NCBI GenBank assembly: GCA_934438175.1
Contig: CAKSBH010000003.1
Coordinates: 1 to 64,000, forward strand
Source of the DNA: an uncultured Eubacteriales bacterium
GTDB lineage: Bacteria > Bacillota > Clostridia > Oscillospirales > UBA644
Reading direction: 5' to 3'
Length of the DNA: 64,000 nt
In this document: positions 33,686 to 42,126 of the stretch, piece by piece
Layout of the letters: every line of letters begins with the position of its first letter
Numbering within the stretch: the stretch's first letter is position 1
The notes under the pieces: generated by a model
The model's database searches: none
What the model saw: the letters and a program-made list of their open reading frames with translations, nothing else
Told to the model about the DNA's origin: nothing
Position numbers and translations under genes: made by a program

Positions 33686-36004
33686 TCACTTTCCTTTTTC
33701 TGTCATTTTCGGTGCAATTTTCCGGCAAAGCCGATCAAGCAGAAACATTACCACGGCTGCAAGCACAAATGCGCCGCAGGAAGATTGAATTCCCGCCGCC
33801 GAAAGCGGAATGAGAGAGAAAAATTCCGGCAAAAGCAGAAGAAACGGGATCGTTGCAACAAAACACCCAATCCATACAACAGCACGCCAGCGGCTGAACG
33901 GTACGCAGGTTTTTCCCAACGTCAGAAAGCCGATTGCCAGCGTAACAAGAACCGCCGCCGTCGAAATCTCCGCGACAGGAAGAAATCCCCTCCATCCGAG
34001 AATCATCAGCGTCAGCACCGCAACAATTACCGACACTCCGGATGGGGCGGCACGGAAAAGCACTTTTTGCAAAAAGCCGGACGAAACACGTTTCCGGTTA
34101 TCTTCCAGAGCAATCAGGAATGCCGGAACGCCCACCGTCATCACACTGATAAGCGACAGCTGCACGGATTCATACGGATATACAAAAGGAAGAAACAGAA
34201 GCAGAACGGAAAGTCCGAACGAATACATCGTTTTCACAAGAAAAAGAGAAGCGGAACGTTCGATGTTGTTGATGACACGGCGCCCCTCCATCACCACATC
34301 CTTCATGGTCGTCCAGTCGCCGTCCATCAGCACCACGCCGGCAACCTGTGACGTGATGTCGCTGCCTCCGGCAACGGCAATGCCGCAGTCGGCTTCTTTC
34401 AGGGCAAGCACGTCGTTTACACCGTCTCCGGTCATCGCAACCGTGTGACCGTCGGAACGGAGAGCGGCAATCAGATATTTCTTCTGCTCCGGCGTTGCGC
34501 GGCCGAATACCGTATACCGACGGGACAACTCCGCCAGATCGCCGTTTTTCACATCGGTCAGATCAATCGCCTTTTCCGCACCGGAAACGCCGGCACGCAT
34601 CGCAATGGACGAAACCGTAGCGGCATTGTCGCCGGAAATCACACGAAGAGAGACCCCGTTTTCTTCAAAAAACCGAACCGTCTTTTCCACTCCTGCACGC
34701 AATTCATCCTGAAGTGCAAAAAGAGCAAGCGGGGTCGCCTCCGAAAACGAATTGGAAGTCAATTCCTTACACCGTGCCAGAGCAAGAACGCGTTTTCCTT
34801 CTTTTGCCCACGCCTCACACGCATCGAAAACGTCGGGATATTCTCCTTTTTTCCAAAGAAAATCACAGGCGCCCAAAACGAAAGCGCCCTCACGAAATGC
34901 CGCTCCGCTCCACTTGCGGCGGGAAGAAAACGGAACCGCACCGCAAACGGAAAACCGTGCCGGGCGATCGGCAAACATCTTCAGTGCCCGGGAAGTTGCC
35001 CCGCAATCCTCCTGCACGGAAAGAACGTTGGCAAGTGCTGTCAATGCCTCCTCGGAATCGGTCCAAAAAACGGCGTCCGCCACATGCAATTCTCCGGTTG
35101 TCAGGGTTCCGGTCTTATCCAGGCAAAGCACATCCGCGCGAGCCAGGGATTCCATGGCATACATTTCCTGCACCAGCGTTTTTTTCTGACCAAGCCGGAT
35201 AACGCCTACCGCAAGGGCAACACTTGTCAGAAGATATAATCCGGACGGGATCATACCAATCATGGCGGCAGCCGTTGCGACGACGGAATCGTTGAGCGGA
35301 CTGTGCAGAAAAAGCATCTGCTTCAGAAACAGCAGAATCCCGAGAGGAAGAAGCACCGCACCCATCATGCGCAGCAGACGGTTCAGATCCCGCAGCAAGC
35401 CGGAGTTTACGGCCTTGGTCTTCTTCGCCTCTGCGGCAAGCCGGTACGCAAAACTGTCATGCCCCACATGATCCAGAACGGCAACGCACTGTCCCGCCGT
35501 CACATAACTGCCCGATAACACCGTATCCCCCGCACGCTTGACAATATCATCCGCCTCTCCGGTCAGAAGAGATTCATTCACATCAACCGTTCCGTCGATT
35601 ACGTGGGCATCGGCACAAATCGGGTCGCCACGGCAAAAAATAACCGTATCCCCTTCCACCAGTTCATGAGGAGGAAGCATTTCTTCTCTTCCCTCCCGCA
35701 CCACACGCACCGACGGTGCGGAAAGCAGAGAAAGAGAGTCTACCACGTTCTTCGCCCGCAACTCCTGCACGATTCCGATAACCGCGTTGGCAAGGATGAT
35801 GACAAAAAACAAACTGTTTTTATATTCGCCAACCAAAAATAGACAAAGAAACAGAATCAAATGCAGCAAATTGAAATAGGTAAACACATTGTCCCGCACA
35901 ATTTCCCACACGCTTTTGGAGGACGATGCGGGGCGGATGTTCTGTTTTCCTTCCGAAATTTTCTGAAGAACGTCCCGGCGGCTCAGACCCGAATGCGACA
36001 TCAT
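33686..36004 (-). CDS. P-type cation ATPase, CtpE-like
   Basis: 772 residues, about ten transmembrane helices. Seen: TGE in the actuator domain (about 148-150), phosphorylation site DKTGTLTTGE with Asp at about 296, and TGDGVNDVLAL hinge. Transmembrane helix 4 reads IPSGLYLLTSVALAVGV, the pattern of the CtpE branch (calcium uptake in Mycobacterium) rather than of heavy-metal CPx ATPases. No N-terminal metal-binding domain. Ion is inferred. Seven bases after the U32-protein gene in the same direction. Confidence 0.88.
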   Translation of the reverse strand: MMSHSGLSRRDVLQKISEGKQNIRPASSSKSVWEIVRDNVFTYFNLLHLILFLCLFLVGEYKNSLFFVIILANAVIGIVQELRAKNVVDSLSLLSAPSVRVVREGREEMLPPHELVEGDTVIFCRGDPICADAHVIDGTVDVNESLLTGEADDIVKRAGDTVLSGSYVTAGQCVAVLDHVGHDSFAYRLAAEAKKTKAVNSGLLRDLNRLLRMMGAVLLPLGILLFLKQMLFLHSPLNDSVVATAAAMIGMIPSGLYLLTSVALAVGVIRLGQKKTLVQEMYAMESLARADVLCLDKTGTLTTGELHVADAVFWTDSEEALTALANVLSVQEDCGATSRALKMFADRPARFSVCGAVPFSSRRKWSGAAFREGAFVLGACDFLWKKGEYPDVFDACEAWAKEGKRVLALARCKELTSNSFSEATPLALFALQDELRAGVEKTVRFFEENGVSLRVISGDNAATVSSIAMRAGVSGAEKAIDLTDVKNGDLAELSRRYTVFGRATPEQKKYLIAALRSDGHTVAMTGDGVNDVLALKEADCGIAVAGGSDITSQVAGVVLMDGDWTTMKDVVMEGRRVINNIERSASLFLVKTMYSFGLSVLLLFLPFVYPYESVQLSLISVMTVGVPAFLIALEDNRKRVSSGFLQKVLFRAAPSGVSVIVAVLTLMILGWRGFLPVAEISTAAVLVTLAIGFLTLGKTCVPFSRWRAVVWIGCFVATIPFLLLLPEFFSLIPLSAAGIQSSCGAFVLAAVVMFLLDRLCRKIAPKMTEKGK

Positions 36005-36011
36005 AAACGGA

Positions 36012-37241
36012 CTATCCCTTTCTTCTGCGTAAAAAACTGTATGGCCCGACGTAGTGATTGGTAATTACTTTCACGGTCTGATCGGCGTGCGGCGCGGCGA
36101 GGATCTCATTGCCCTGCTCATCATACATCTTATCTACCGTAAACGAAAATACCGGCTGCCCGGGCTCCAGGATCTCGCACTCATCCCCCACCAAAAACTT
36201 ATTTCTCTGGCGCACAACGGCAGCCCGTTTCAGCGGATCATACGAGGTAACAAGCCCGACAACTTCCCAGTCACGGATGTACCCGGCGTCTTCGTAAGAA
36301 ATGCTCTTTTCCCGAGGATCTCCGAAATAAAATCCTGTATAATAGGGTCGGTGACTCACTTTCCTCACCTCATCCCGGTATACGTCCAGCTGCTCGGTGT
36401 ACAAGCCGAGATCCTCAAAGCATGCGTCAAGTGCCTTTCGGTACGCACCGGTCACACAGGCGACGTAATATTCCGTTTTGGCACGCCCCTCAATTTTGAA
36501 GCTGTTGATTCCCGCCTCGCAAAGCTCGGGAAGATGATCGATCATGCAAAGATCTTTGGAATTGAAGATATAAGTGCCCGAAGAATCCTCCTCCACGGCA
36601 AAATACTGCCCCGGGCGTGTTTCCTCCTGAACCGCATACTTCCAGCGGCATGCCTGTGCACAATTTCCCCGGTTGGCATCCCGTCCGGTCAGAAAACCGG
36701 ACAACAGGCAACGCCCCGAATACGCCATGCACATCGCCCCGTGAACAAATGCTTCCAGTTCCAGATCCGGAGGACAATGCGCCCGGATCTCCGCAATTTC
36801 TTCCAAAGAAAGTTCCCGGGCAAGAACCACACGCTTTGCCCCCGCCTCATACCAGCCCAGGCACGCTTCATAATTGGTGACATTCGCCTGTGTGGAGACA
36901 TGAATCTCCATATCCGGCGCAACACGGCGTACCGCACGGAACGCACCAAGATCGCTGACAATGACAGCGTCCACGCCGATCTGCCGCAGAAAACGCAGAT
37001 ATTCCTCAAACCGTTCGGTTTCCTCACTTCGCAAAAACGTATTGCATGCTACATATACCCGTACATGACGTTCGTGCGCATAGGCAACGGCTTTTTCCAT
37101 TTCCGCATAGGAAAAATTCGCCGACGCCGTCCGCAGGGAAAACGCCTCCCCACCCAGATACACCGCATCTGCGCCGTAAGCGATGGCATACGTCAAACGC
37201 GAGAAATCCCCTGCCGGGGCAAGAAGTTCCGGTTTTTTCAT
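36012..37241 (-). CDS. U32-family protein, TrhP/RlhA-like RNA hydroxylation
   Basis: 409 residues. LLAPAGDFSRLTYAIAYGADAVYLGG start and U32 signature EAFVHGAMCMAYSGRCLLSGFL, GNCAQACRWKY, with the conserved cysteines of this family, now known to hydroxylate RNA (TrhP: 5-hydroxyuridine at tRNA position 34; RlhA: 23S rRNA) rather than to be peptidases. In Bacillus, trhP genes lie near mltG, as here with one gene between. Which RNA is modified is inferred from family. Confidence 0.9.
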   Translation of the reverse strand: MKKPELLAPAGDFSRLTYAIAYGADAVYLGGEAFSLRTASANFSYAEMEKAVAYAHERHVRVYVACNTFLRSEETERFEEYLRFLRQIGVDAVIVSDLGAFRAVRRVAPDMEIHVSTQANVTNYEACLGWYEAGAKRVVLARELSLEEIAEIRAHCPPDLELEAFVHGAMCMAYSGRCLLSGFLTGRDANRGNCAQACRWKYAVQEETRPGQYFAVEEDSSGTYIFNSKDLCMIDHLPELCEAGINSFKIEGRAKTEYYVACVTGAYRKALDACFEDLGLYTEQLDVYRDEVRKVSHRPYYTGFYFGDPREKSISYEDAGYIRDWEVVGLVTSYDPLKRAAVVRQRNKFLVGDECEILEPGQPVFSFTVDKMYDEQGNEILAAPHADQTVKVITNHYVGPYSFLRRRKG

Positions 37242-37266
37242 GAGCGTTTCTCTCCCCTCTTCCGTT

Positions 37267-37704
37267 TCAGTTCTGTACCAGATTCCCGATCAGAATGGAA
37301 ACCAGCAGCACAAGCGCTGTGCAGATTACCAGCTGACACGCCGCGGTAACAAGCAGGAAGTGATGAAACTGCTCCGGGGAAAGAGCCCCTGTCTTCCGCT
37401 TTCCCGCAGCACAAATCAACCCGAAGAAAAAGCCGAAAACAGGAAGCAGAACCGAAAGAAGCCATATTCCCGCAGAAAGCCCTTCCGCCGTCTGCGTTTC
37501 GTCAAACACCATAGCGGCAGCGCTTCCCCTCACCACCAACGTTTCCCGGCATTCCGGGCACTCATCCTGCCGAAGCGAATAAATTTTTCCGCAGGACGGA
37601 CATTGCTTATACGATTCGCATTCGTCAAGCGGGGCACCGCAGCCGGAACAGGAGGTGGCTTCATATTCGTTGACGGCTCCGCACCGTGCGCAAAGTTTTT
37701 TCAA
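37267..37704 (-). CDS. Zinc-ribbon membrane protein of unknown function
   Basis: 145 residues. Two N-terminal zinc ribbons: CARC...CSGC (about residues 5-23) and CPSC...CPEC (about 35-52), then two hydrophobic helices (about residues 77-100 and 117-142). Topology suggests cytosolic zinc ribbons tethered to the membrane. Between mltG (18-base gap) and the U32 gene. No known function. Confidence 0.8.
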   Translation of the reverse strand: MKKLCARCGAVNEYEATSCSGCGAPLDECESYKQCPSCGKIYSLRQDECPECRETLVVRGSAAAMVFDETQTAEGLSAGIWLLSVLLPVFGFFFGLICAAGKRKTGALSPEQFHHFLLVTAACQLVICTALVLLVSILIGNLVQN

Positions 37705-37722
37705 GAGCTTTTCCTCCCGTTC

Positions 37723-38763
37723 TTATTTTTTTCCGTATTTCTCAATGTTTTTCAAATGCTCGGCATAGGTCCGGGCAAATGCCGACGGTTTCTGCGGACC
37801 GGTTGCATAAAAATAATAATACGGCGTCGTTTCCGGTTCCAGTGCTGCCAGAACAGCTGCCAGCGTCGGCGTGCAGATCGGTGTCGGAGGCAACCCCTGA
37901 ATGGTATAGGTATCATATTGTTCGGCATTCTCAAAGCGTTCCGCCGGCAAAATAGTCACATCGCTCTGCAACTTCATGGAGATGGCAAGGCGGTTGTGAA
38001 ACACCGACGAAATGGTCGGCATCTCCGAAACCAGCGCCGCCTCACGCTGGATGATGGAGCCGAGTATCAGCGCCTCATACAAAGAGAGGTCCGAATTCTT
38101 CAGGGCATTCTGTACCCGCTCGTTATGAACGACCTTTTTGTCAAAATTCGCAAGCATCTTGTTGATGGCTTCTTCCGGGGTGGAATCGGCAAAGAACTCA
38201 TAAGTATCCGGAAACAGCAGTCCCTCCATACGGTTCGGTGTTCCCGGCTCCGGAATCCAATCGTACTTGCCGCCGAAATCCGAAGTCGCCAGCAGGGTAT
38301 CGAATTCCGCCTGCGTTCCGATTCCGTTTTTCACAAACAGAGCCACAACGTCCACAACATTGGAAGCATCCTTGAACCGAATGGTAACGGTCTTCCTCGG
38401 CTTCTGCACCACAACCGGTTTGAGAATGGCGGTCAGCAGATCACCGTACCCCATGCCGACAGAAAGCCGGATCTCCCCAATACGGAAGCCGCGGGCAAGA
38501 TTTTTTGTGTTGGCATAAAACAGAAATACTTTTTCGTGCCGGATCACACCCGCATCCACCAGCTTTTGCACAATGGTCTCCAGACCGTCTTCCTCCCGGA
38601 TGGTCACGGTTACGGTTTCTTCCGAAAGGTTTCTGCCCTTAAACTCGTCCACACAGGATTTGACGGCAATGCCGCCCCAGACAAGAAGTCCGAGAATCAC
38701 CGCAACGACAATCCATTTTGAGATTGTGCCGCCCAAACTCTTTTTCCGTCTTTTTCTGCTCAT
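37723..38763 (-). CDS. mltG: Endolytic murein transglycosylase
   Basis: 346 residues. Cuts nascent glycan strands at the membrane and sets their length. N-terminal basic tail and one transmembrane helix (about residues 15-33), LysM-like region, and YceG catalytic domain: GLLFPDTYEF, GSIIQREAALVSEM with the conserved Glu at about 241, and FHNRLAISMKLQSD. ATG overlaps the stop codon of the CPBP gene (ATGA); GGGAGGA precedes. Confidence 0.95.
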   Translation of the reverse strand: MSRKRRKKSLGGTISKWIVVAVILGLLVWGGIAVKSCVDEFKGRNLSEETVTVTIREEDGLETIVQKLVDAGVIRHEKVFLFYANTKNLARGFRIGEIRLSVGMGYGDLLTAILKPVVVQKPRKTVTIRFKDASNVVDVVALFVKNGIGTQAEFDTLLATSDFGGKYDWIPEPGTPNRMEGLLFPDTYEFFADSTPEEAINKMLANFDKKVVHNERVQNALKNSDLSLYEALILGSIIQREAALVSEMPTISSVFHNRLAISMKLQSDVTILPAERFENAEQYDTYTIQGLPPTPICTPTLAAVLAALEPETTPYYYFYATGPQKPSAFARTYAEHLKNIEKYGKK

Positions 38764-39545
38764 GTTTCCTGTTCCTCCCTTTCCGGAATCCGATTCCGGT
38801 CTTTTCTTTTCTTATAGTGGTGCATCACCGAAGTGAGAAGTCCGATCAAACTGATCAGCAACAGAAGCCCCGCACCATAAAGCATATAAAAATCCAGTTG
38901 CACAATGGCAAGTTTTTCTGCGTACAGAATCAGCACATACGACATGATGTTGTTTACCAAATGAACGACCATGGAAGAATACACGCTTCCCGTCACCGTT
39001 ACCACACACGCCAGAACAACCCCGGCAAAAAACGTGGAAAGAAAATACGGATCCAGTCCGTGCATCAGCACAAAAAAAGCGGCTGAAACAAAAACCGCGT
39101 ACGTCGTTCCCCTTTCGGAAAGAACCGACATAACAGCCCCCCGGAAAAAAATCTCTTCAAAAACAGCGGGAATTATGGCAACCGTAACAAGAGAGATAAG
39201 CCATCCTCCGTCGGCAAGGGATGTAAGCGAAGACGAAAGCGAAAAACCCAGTGCCCGTCCGATGCGGGACGTCAGAAAATTAAGCAAAAACGACCCGAAC
39301 ACCAACGAAAGTGTCCCCCAGAAAATCAAAAAGAAATTGCGAAGCCGGGGACGGCGGAAACGGAAAAAGCGGCGAATTCCCACGTCCGGAGATGTCGCCT
39401 TCAGTAAAATTCCGGCACCGGAAAAAAGAATCACGCTGACTGCCGAGTAAATGAGCGATTGATAGGGAAACGTAAACGCTCCCATCACCGTCAGTACCGC
39501 CATCATCAGCAAGCAAAGAATGCCAACCAAAATTGTTTTACGCAC
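38760..39545 (-). CDS. CPBP-family intramembrane metalloprotease
   Basis: 261 residues, about seven to eight hydrophobic helices. Type II CAAX prenyl protease/bacteriocin-processing family motifs: EEIFFRG with Glu 130/131 and Arg 135, FVLMHG with the second metal-binding His, and VVHLVNN. GTG start at 39545 with GAAGGAG upstream. First gene of the run ending at the anti-sigma gene. Substrate unknown; members act in processing of peptides or anti-sigma factors (which is notable given the anti-sigma at the end of this operon). Confidence 0.9.
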   Translation of the reverse strand: MRKTILVGILCLLMMAVLTVMGAFTFPYQSLIYSAVSVILFSGAGILLKATSPDVGIRRFFRFRRPRLRNFFLIFWGTLSLVFGSFLLNFLTSRIGRALGFSLSSSLTSLADGGWLISLVTVAIIPAVFEEIFFRGAVMSVLSERGTTYAVFVSAAFFVLMHGLDPYFLSTFFAGVVLACVVTVTGSVYSSMVVHLVNNIMSYVLILYAEKLAIVQLDFYMLYGAGLLLLISLIGLLTSVMHHYKKRKDRNRIPEREEQET

Positions 39546-39677
39546 CGTTTTCTCCTTCAGTCCAACAGAACCACGGCATCTCCGGTTTTTACAAAAAACC
39601 GGAAGGAACGCCGGAACTTCCCGTGACTTTCTATTACTCCGTACTCTTTCCGGAAAATCCGAAAAATTTCCGGCCGA

Positions 39678-40199
39678 TTACTGCATGGAAGCACGCACGC
39701 GGGCGGCAATTTCTTCCCCGCGCAAAGCAGCAAGAAGAGCAAACCCGAACTCGCAGGCAACACCGGCACCTTTTGCCGTAATCACATTTCCGTCCCGAAC
39801 AACCCGTTCCTCCGAAACCTGCGCACCCTTCAGATTCTTTTCAAAGCCCGGGAAACAGGTCGCTTTCTTCCCGTTCAGCTTCCCGTGCAGACCAAGAACA
39901 GAAGGAGATGCGCAAATGGCGGCAAGCCAGTCCGAGCCGTCCAGAAGGGCATCCAATCCCGGCACGGCGTTCAGGTTGGTCATTCCGGGCATCCCACCGG
40001 GAAGAACCGTCATTTCCGCCGGAAGGCGAATTTCGTCCAAGCGCATGTCGGCACGAACGGTCACACCATGCGTCCCCGTCACAAAATCTGTACCGTTCAC
40101 CGATACAAAACGCACCTCCACATCGCCGCGCACAAGAATATCGTACGGCGCAAGCGCCTCCAGTTCCTCAAAACCGTCGGCAAGCAAAACATATACCAT
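39678..40199 (-). CDS. DJ-1/PfpI family protein (DJ-1 subfamily)
   Basis: 173 residues from ATG 40199 (AAGGAG 12 bases upstream). Flavodoxin-like fold: VYVLLADGFEELEALAPYDIL, with conserved Glu, and nucleophilic cysteine in AAICASPSVLG (about C96). Same pattern as the YajL/ThiJ and human DJ-1 group, credited with glyoxalase or protein deglycation activity (the latter disputed). Own promoter; 132 bases before the CPBP gene. Confidence 0.92.
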   Translation of the reverse strand: MVYVLLADGFEELEALAPYDILVRGDVEVRFVSVNGTDFVTGTHGVTVRADMRLDEIRLPAEMTVLPGGMPGMTNLNAVPGLDALLDGSDWLAAICASPSVLGLHGKLNGKKATCFPGFEKNLKGAQVSEERVVRDGNVITAKGAGVACEFGFALLAALRGEEIAARVRASMQ

Positions 40200-40264
40200 A
40201 AACGTCCCGGGCTCCTTTTTTCTCATTCCGAAAAGCAACGGAAATTATTCGAATTCTATTGTAC

Positions 40265-40293
40265 ATTGTAGCATAAAACACGGGGAATATCAA
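40265..40293 (-). promoter_or_regulatory. Promoter of the DJ-1 family gene (TTGATA-17-TACAAT)
   Basis: Minus strand TTGATA (40288-40293), 17-base spacer, TACAAT (40265-40270). Confidence 0.7.
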
Positions 40294-40310
40294 GTCCTTT
40301 CCGGCAGAAA

Positions 40311-40345
40311 ACGGAGGATCCGAAAAGATCCTCCGTTTGTTTTTT
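40311..40345. terminator. Terminator after the DegV gene
   Basis: Perfect stem ACGGAGGATC/GATCCTCCGT, loop CGAAAA. T-run on the plus side is longer (TTGTTTTTT) than on the minus side (TTTCTG), but the only gene it can end is DegV on the minus strand. Confidence 0.75.
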
Positions 40346-40371
40346 ATGAAATTTTAACCGGCACAGGCGGC

Positions 40372-41265
40372 TCAGGCCTCAGCATCCCTCGGCTTACCGA
40401 AAAAGAACAGTGCCACGGTTCCGGGACCGGAATGGCTTCCGATGACGGTTCCGATATTGAAAATACGGATTTTTCCCTTCAGATTCGGGAAGCGATCTTC
40501 CACCAGTGCCTCTGCTGCCCGGGCATCCTCCAAGCAATCCGAATGGCAAATATAACAACGCCCGGCATAATCCGTTCCGTTGTCCGCGTTTTCCTCCATT
40601 CTGTGCACCAGTTCTTCAATCACACGTTTTTTTGTGCGGATCTTGGCAACCGGAATCAGTTTTCCGGCTGCATCCATGTGCAGAAGAGGGCAAATGCCGA
40701 GAATGGTTCCGATAACATAAGAGCCGCGGCTGACACGTCCGCCACGCAAATAATACTGCAGATCGGTCGAGAAAAACCAATGATGTACACGCAGCTTGTT
40801 TTCTTCCGCCCAGTGATACAACATTTCCGCAGACATTCCCTCATCACGAAGATCCGCCAGCGTATCAATCAGAAGTCCGTATCCGGATGATGCCGCCAAT
40901 GAATCCACCACGTAAACTTTACATTCCGGATATTTCTCCGCCAGCTCCTGAGCCGCGATCTTGGCAGACTGACAACTGCCGGAAAGACCGGAAGAAAGGG
41001 AAACATGAACAACGTCCTTCCCCTCCTGCAGGAACTTTTCAAAATACTCGGCAAATTCGGACACGTTGATCTGAGACGTCTTGGTCATTGCACCTTTTCG
41101 CATCGAATCGAAAAAGTCGTGCGAAGACATGCTTTGCCCCATATCGTCATAATGGTGAACCCCGTCCACATAAAAATGAAAACGCACATAGGAAATATTC
41201 CGTTTCTCCAGATGTCCGGCATCCAAATCTACGGTTGAACTGCAACTCAAAACATATGGATTCAT
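40372..41265 (-). CDS. DegV family fatty-acid-binding protein
   Basis: 297 residues from ATG 41265 (GGAGGG upstream). DegV fold: CSSTVDLDA start, MTKTSQINVSEF with the fatty-acid head-group contacts, and HVSLSSGLSGSCQSA. FakB proteins of this family hand fatty acids to the kinase FakA; no fakA is in the window, so a FakB role is an inference. Single gene with its own promoter and terminator. Confidence 0.92.
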   Translation of the reverse strand: MNPYVLSCSSTVDLDAGHLEKRNISYVRFHFYVDGVHHYDDMGQSMSSHDFFDSMRKGAMTKTSQINVSEFAEYFEKFLQEGKDVVHVSLSSGLSGSCQSAKIAAQELAEKYPECKVYVVDSLAASSGYGLLIDTLADLRDEGMSAEMLYHWAEENKLRVHHWFFSTDLQYYLRGGRVSRGSYVIGTILGICPLLHMDAAGKLIPVAKIRTKKRVIEELVHRMEENADNGTDYAGRCYICHSDCLEDARAAEALVEDRFPNLKGKIRIFNIGTVIGSHSGPGTVALFFFGKPRDAEA

Positions 41266-41325
41266 AGTCGATACCCTCCGGCAGATAAAAAGATGAACGG
41301 GCATAACAGCCCGCCTGATGTTTTT

Positions 41326-41354
41326 ATTTTATCCCAAAACCGTCCGAAAAGCAA
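41326..41354 (-). promoter_or_regulatory. Promoter of the DegV gene (TTGCTT-17-TAAAAT)
   Basis: Minus strand TTGCTT (41349-41354), 17-base spacer, TAAAAT (41326-41331), about 60 bases before the start codon. Confidence 0.55.
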
Positions 41355-41392
41355 CCTATTCCGCATCCTGCAGACCCTACTCAGGCAATAAG

Positions 41393-41427
41393 ATGCGGTA
41401 GAGAACCGCCCGGGCTCTCTACCGCAT
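41393..41427 (-). terminator. Terminator of the XRE-membrane gene
   Basis: Perfect 12-bp stem ATGCGGTAGAGA/TCTCTACCGCAT with an 11-base GC-rich loop; follows the stop codon by 6 bases. T-run on the minus side is short (CTTATTGC). Confidence 0.7.
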
Positions 41428-41432
41428 TCATT

Positions 41433-42044
41433 TTATTCTCTACTGTCCGTAGAATTTCTCCATTTTCCGGGCTTTTTCCGAATACGAAAACTCAGAAAAA
41501 TAATCAGTTCCGCAACCGGAATCAGCAAAAACAGTTGCCACCAGTTCTGTTCCAAAAAAGAAAGGTATACCGAAGCGACCAAGCCGATAATCATTCCGGA
41601 AATGGGAAGCCAGTTCCGATGCCCGCCGTTCCAGACGGAATTGAAGATCAGCCACAGCAAAAACGATACCGGAATGGCATACACAAAAATCTGCCAGAAG
41701 AAATTGCCGAGGATCCAGATGACTACAAACGTAAAAAGAGCGACCGCCCACACGCCGGCAACGGAAAGAAGTGTTACCATACTGCGGCTGTACTTCATCC
41801 GGGAAGGAACCCGAACGCCGACCTTGTCGTCACCGTGATCCTGCAAAAGATAATCTACGGTAACGCCGAAAATGGTGCTCATCTTTTTCAGAACAATCAC
41901 ATCGGGAAGGGCATCCCCGCGCTCCCATTTGGAAATGGATTTATCCGAATATAACAACTGTTCGCCCAGGTCTGACTGTGTCATTCCCGCAGACACCCGC
42001 AACGCCGTAATATTTTTCGCTACAATTTTCTTCAGATCTTCCAT
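41433..42044 (-). CDS. XRE regulator fused to a four-helix membrane domain
   Basis: 203 residues from ATG 42044 (GGGAGGTGA upstream). N-terminal Cro/C1 HTH (ITALRVSAGMTQSDLGEQLLYSDKSISKWERGDALPDVIVLKKMSTIF, residues about 9-57), then four hydrophobic helices in residues 85-190. Such membrane-tethered XRE proteins are common in Clostridia and may sense membrane state, but no ligand is known. Divergent from nothing; it precedes the ABC-lipase locus with a promoter of its own. Confidence 0.88.
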   Translation of the reverse strand: MEDLKKIVAKNITALRVSAGMTQSDLGEQLLYSDKSISKWERGDALPDVIVLKKMSTIFGVTVDYLLQDHGDDKVGVRVPSRMKYSRSMVTLLSVAGVWAVALFTFVVIWILGNFFWQIFVYAIPVSFLLWLIFNSVWNGGHRNWLPISGMIIGLVASVYLSFLEQNWWQLFLLIPVAELIIFLSFRIRKKPGKWRNSTDSRE

Positions 42045-42073
42045 AGCGTCACCTCCCTTTATGATTAATATAT

Positions 42074-42102
42074 ATGATACCATAACGGAAATTTGTTGTC
42101 AA
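42074..42102 (-). promoter_or_regulatory. Promoter of the XRE-membrane gene (TTGACA-17-TATCAT)
   Basis: Minus strand TTGACA (42097-42102), 17-base spacer, TATCAT (42074-42079). Lies between the end of the ABC permease gene and this gene. Confidence 0.75.
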
Positions 42103-42126
42103 GAAGATGTTTTTGACAAAATTCCG

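Noticed and set aside
37723..38763. Loss of the MltG catalytic glutamate (QREA instead of EKEA)
   Set aside because: The second, more widely conserved Glu is present; the first position varies in the family.
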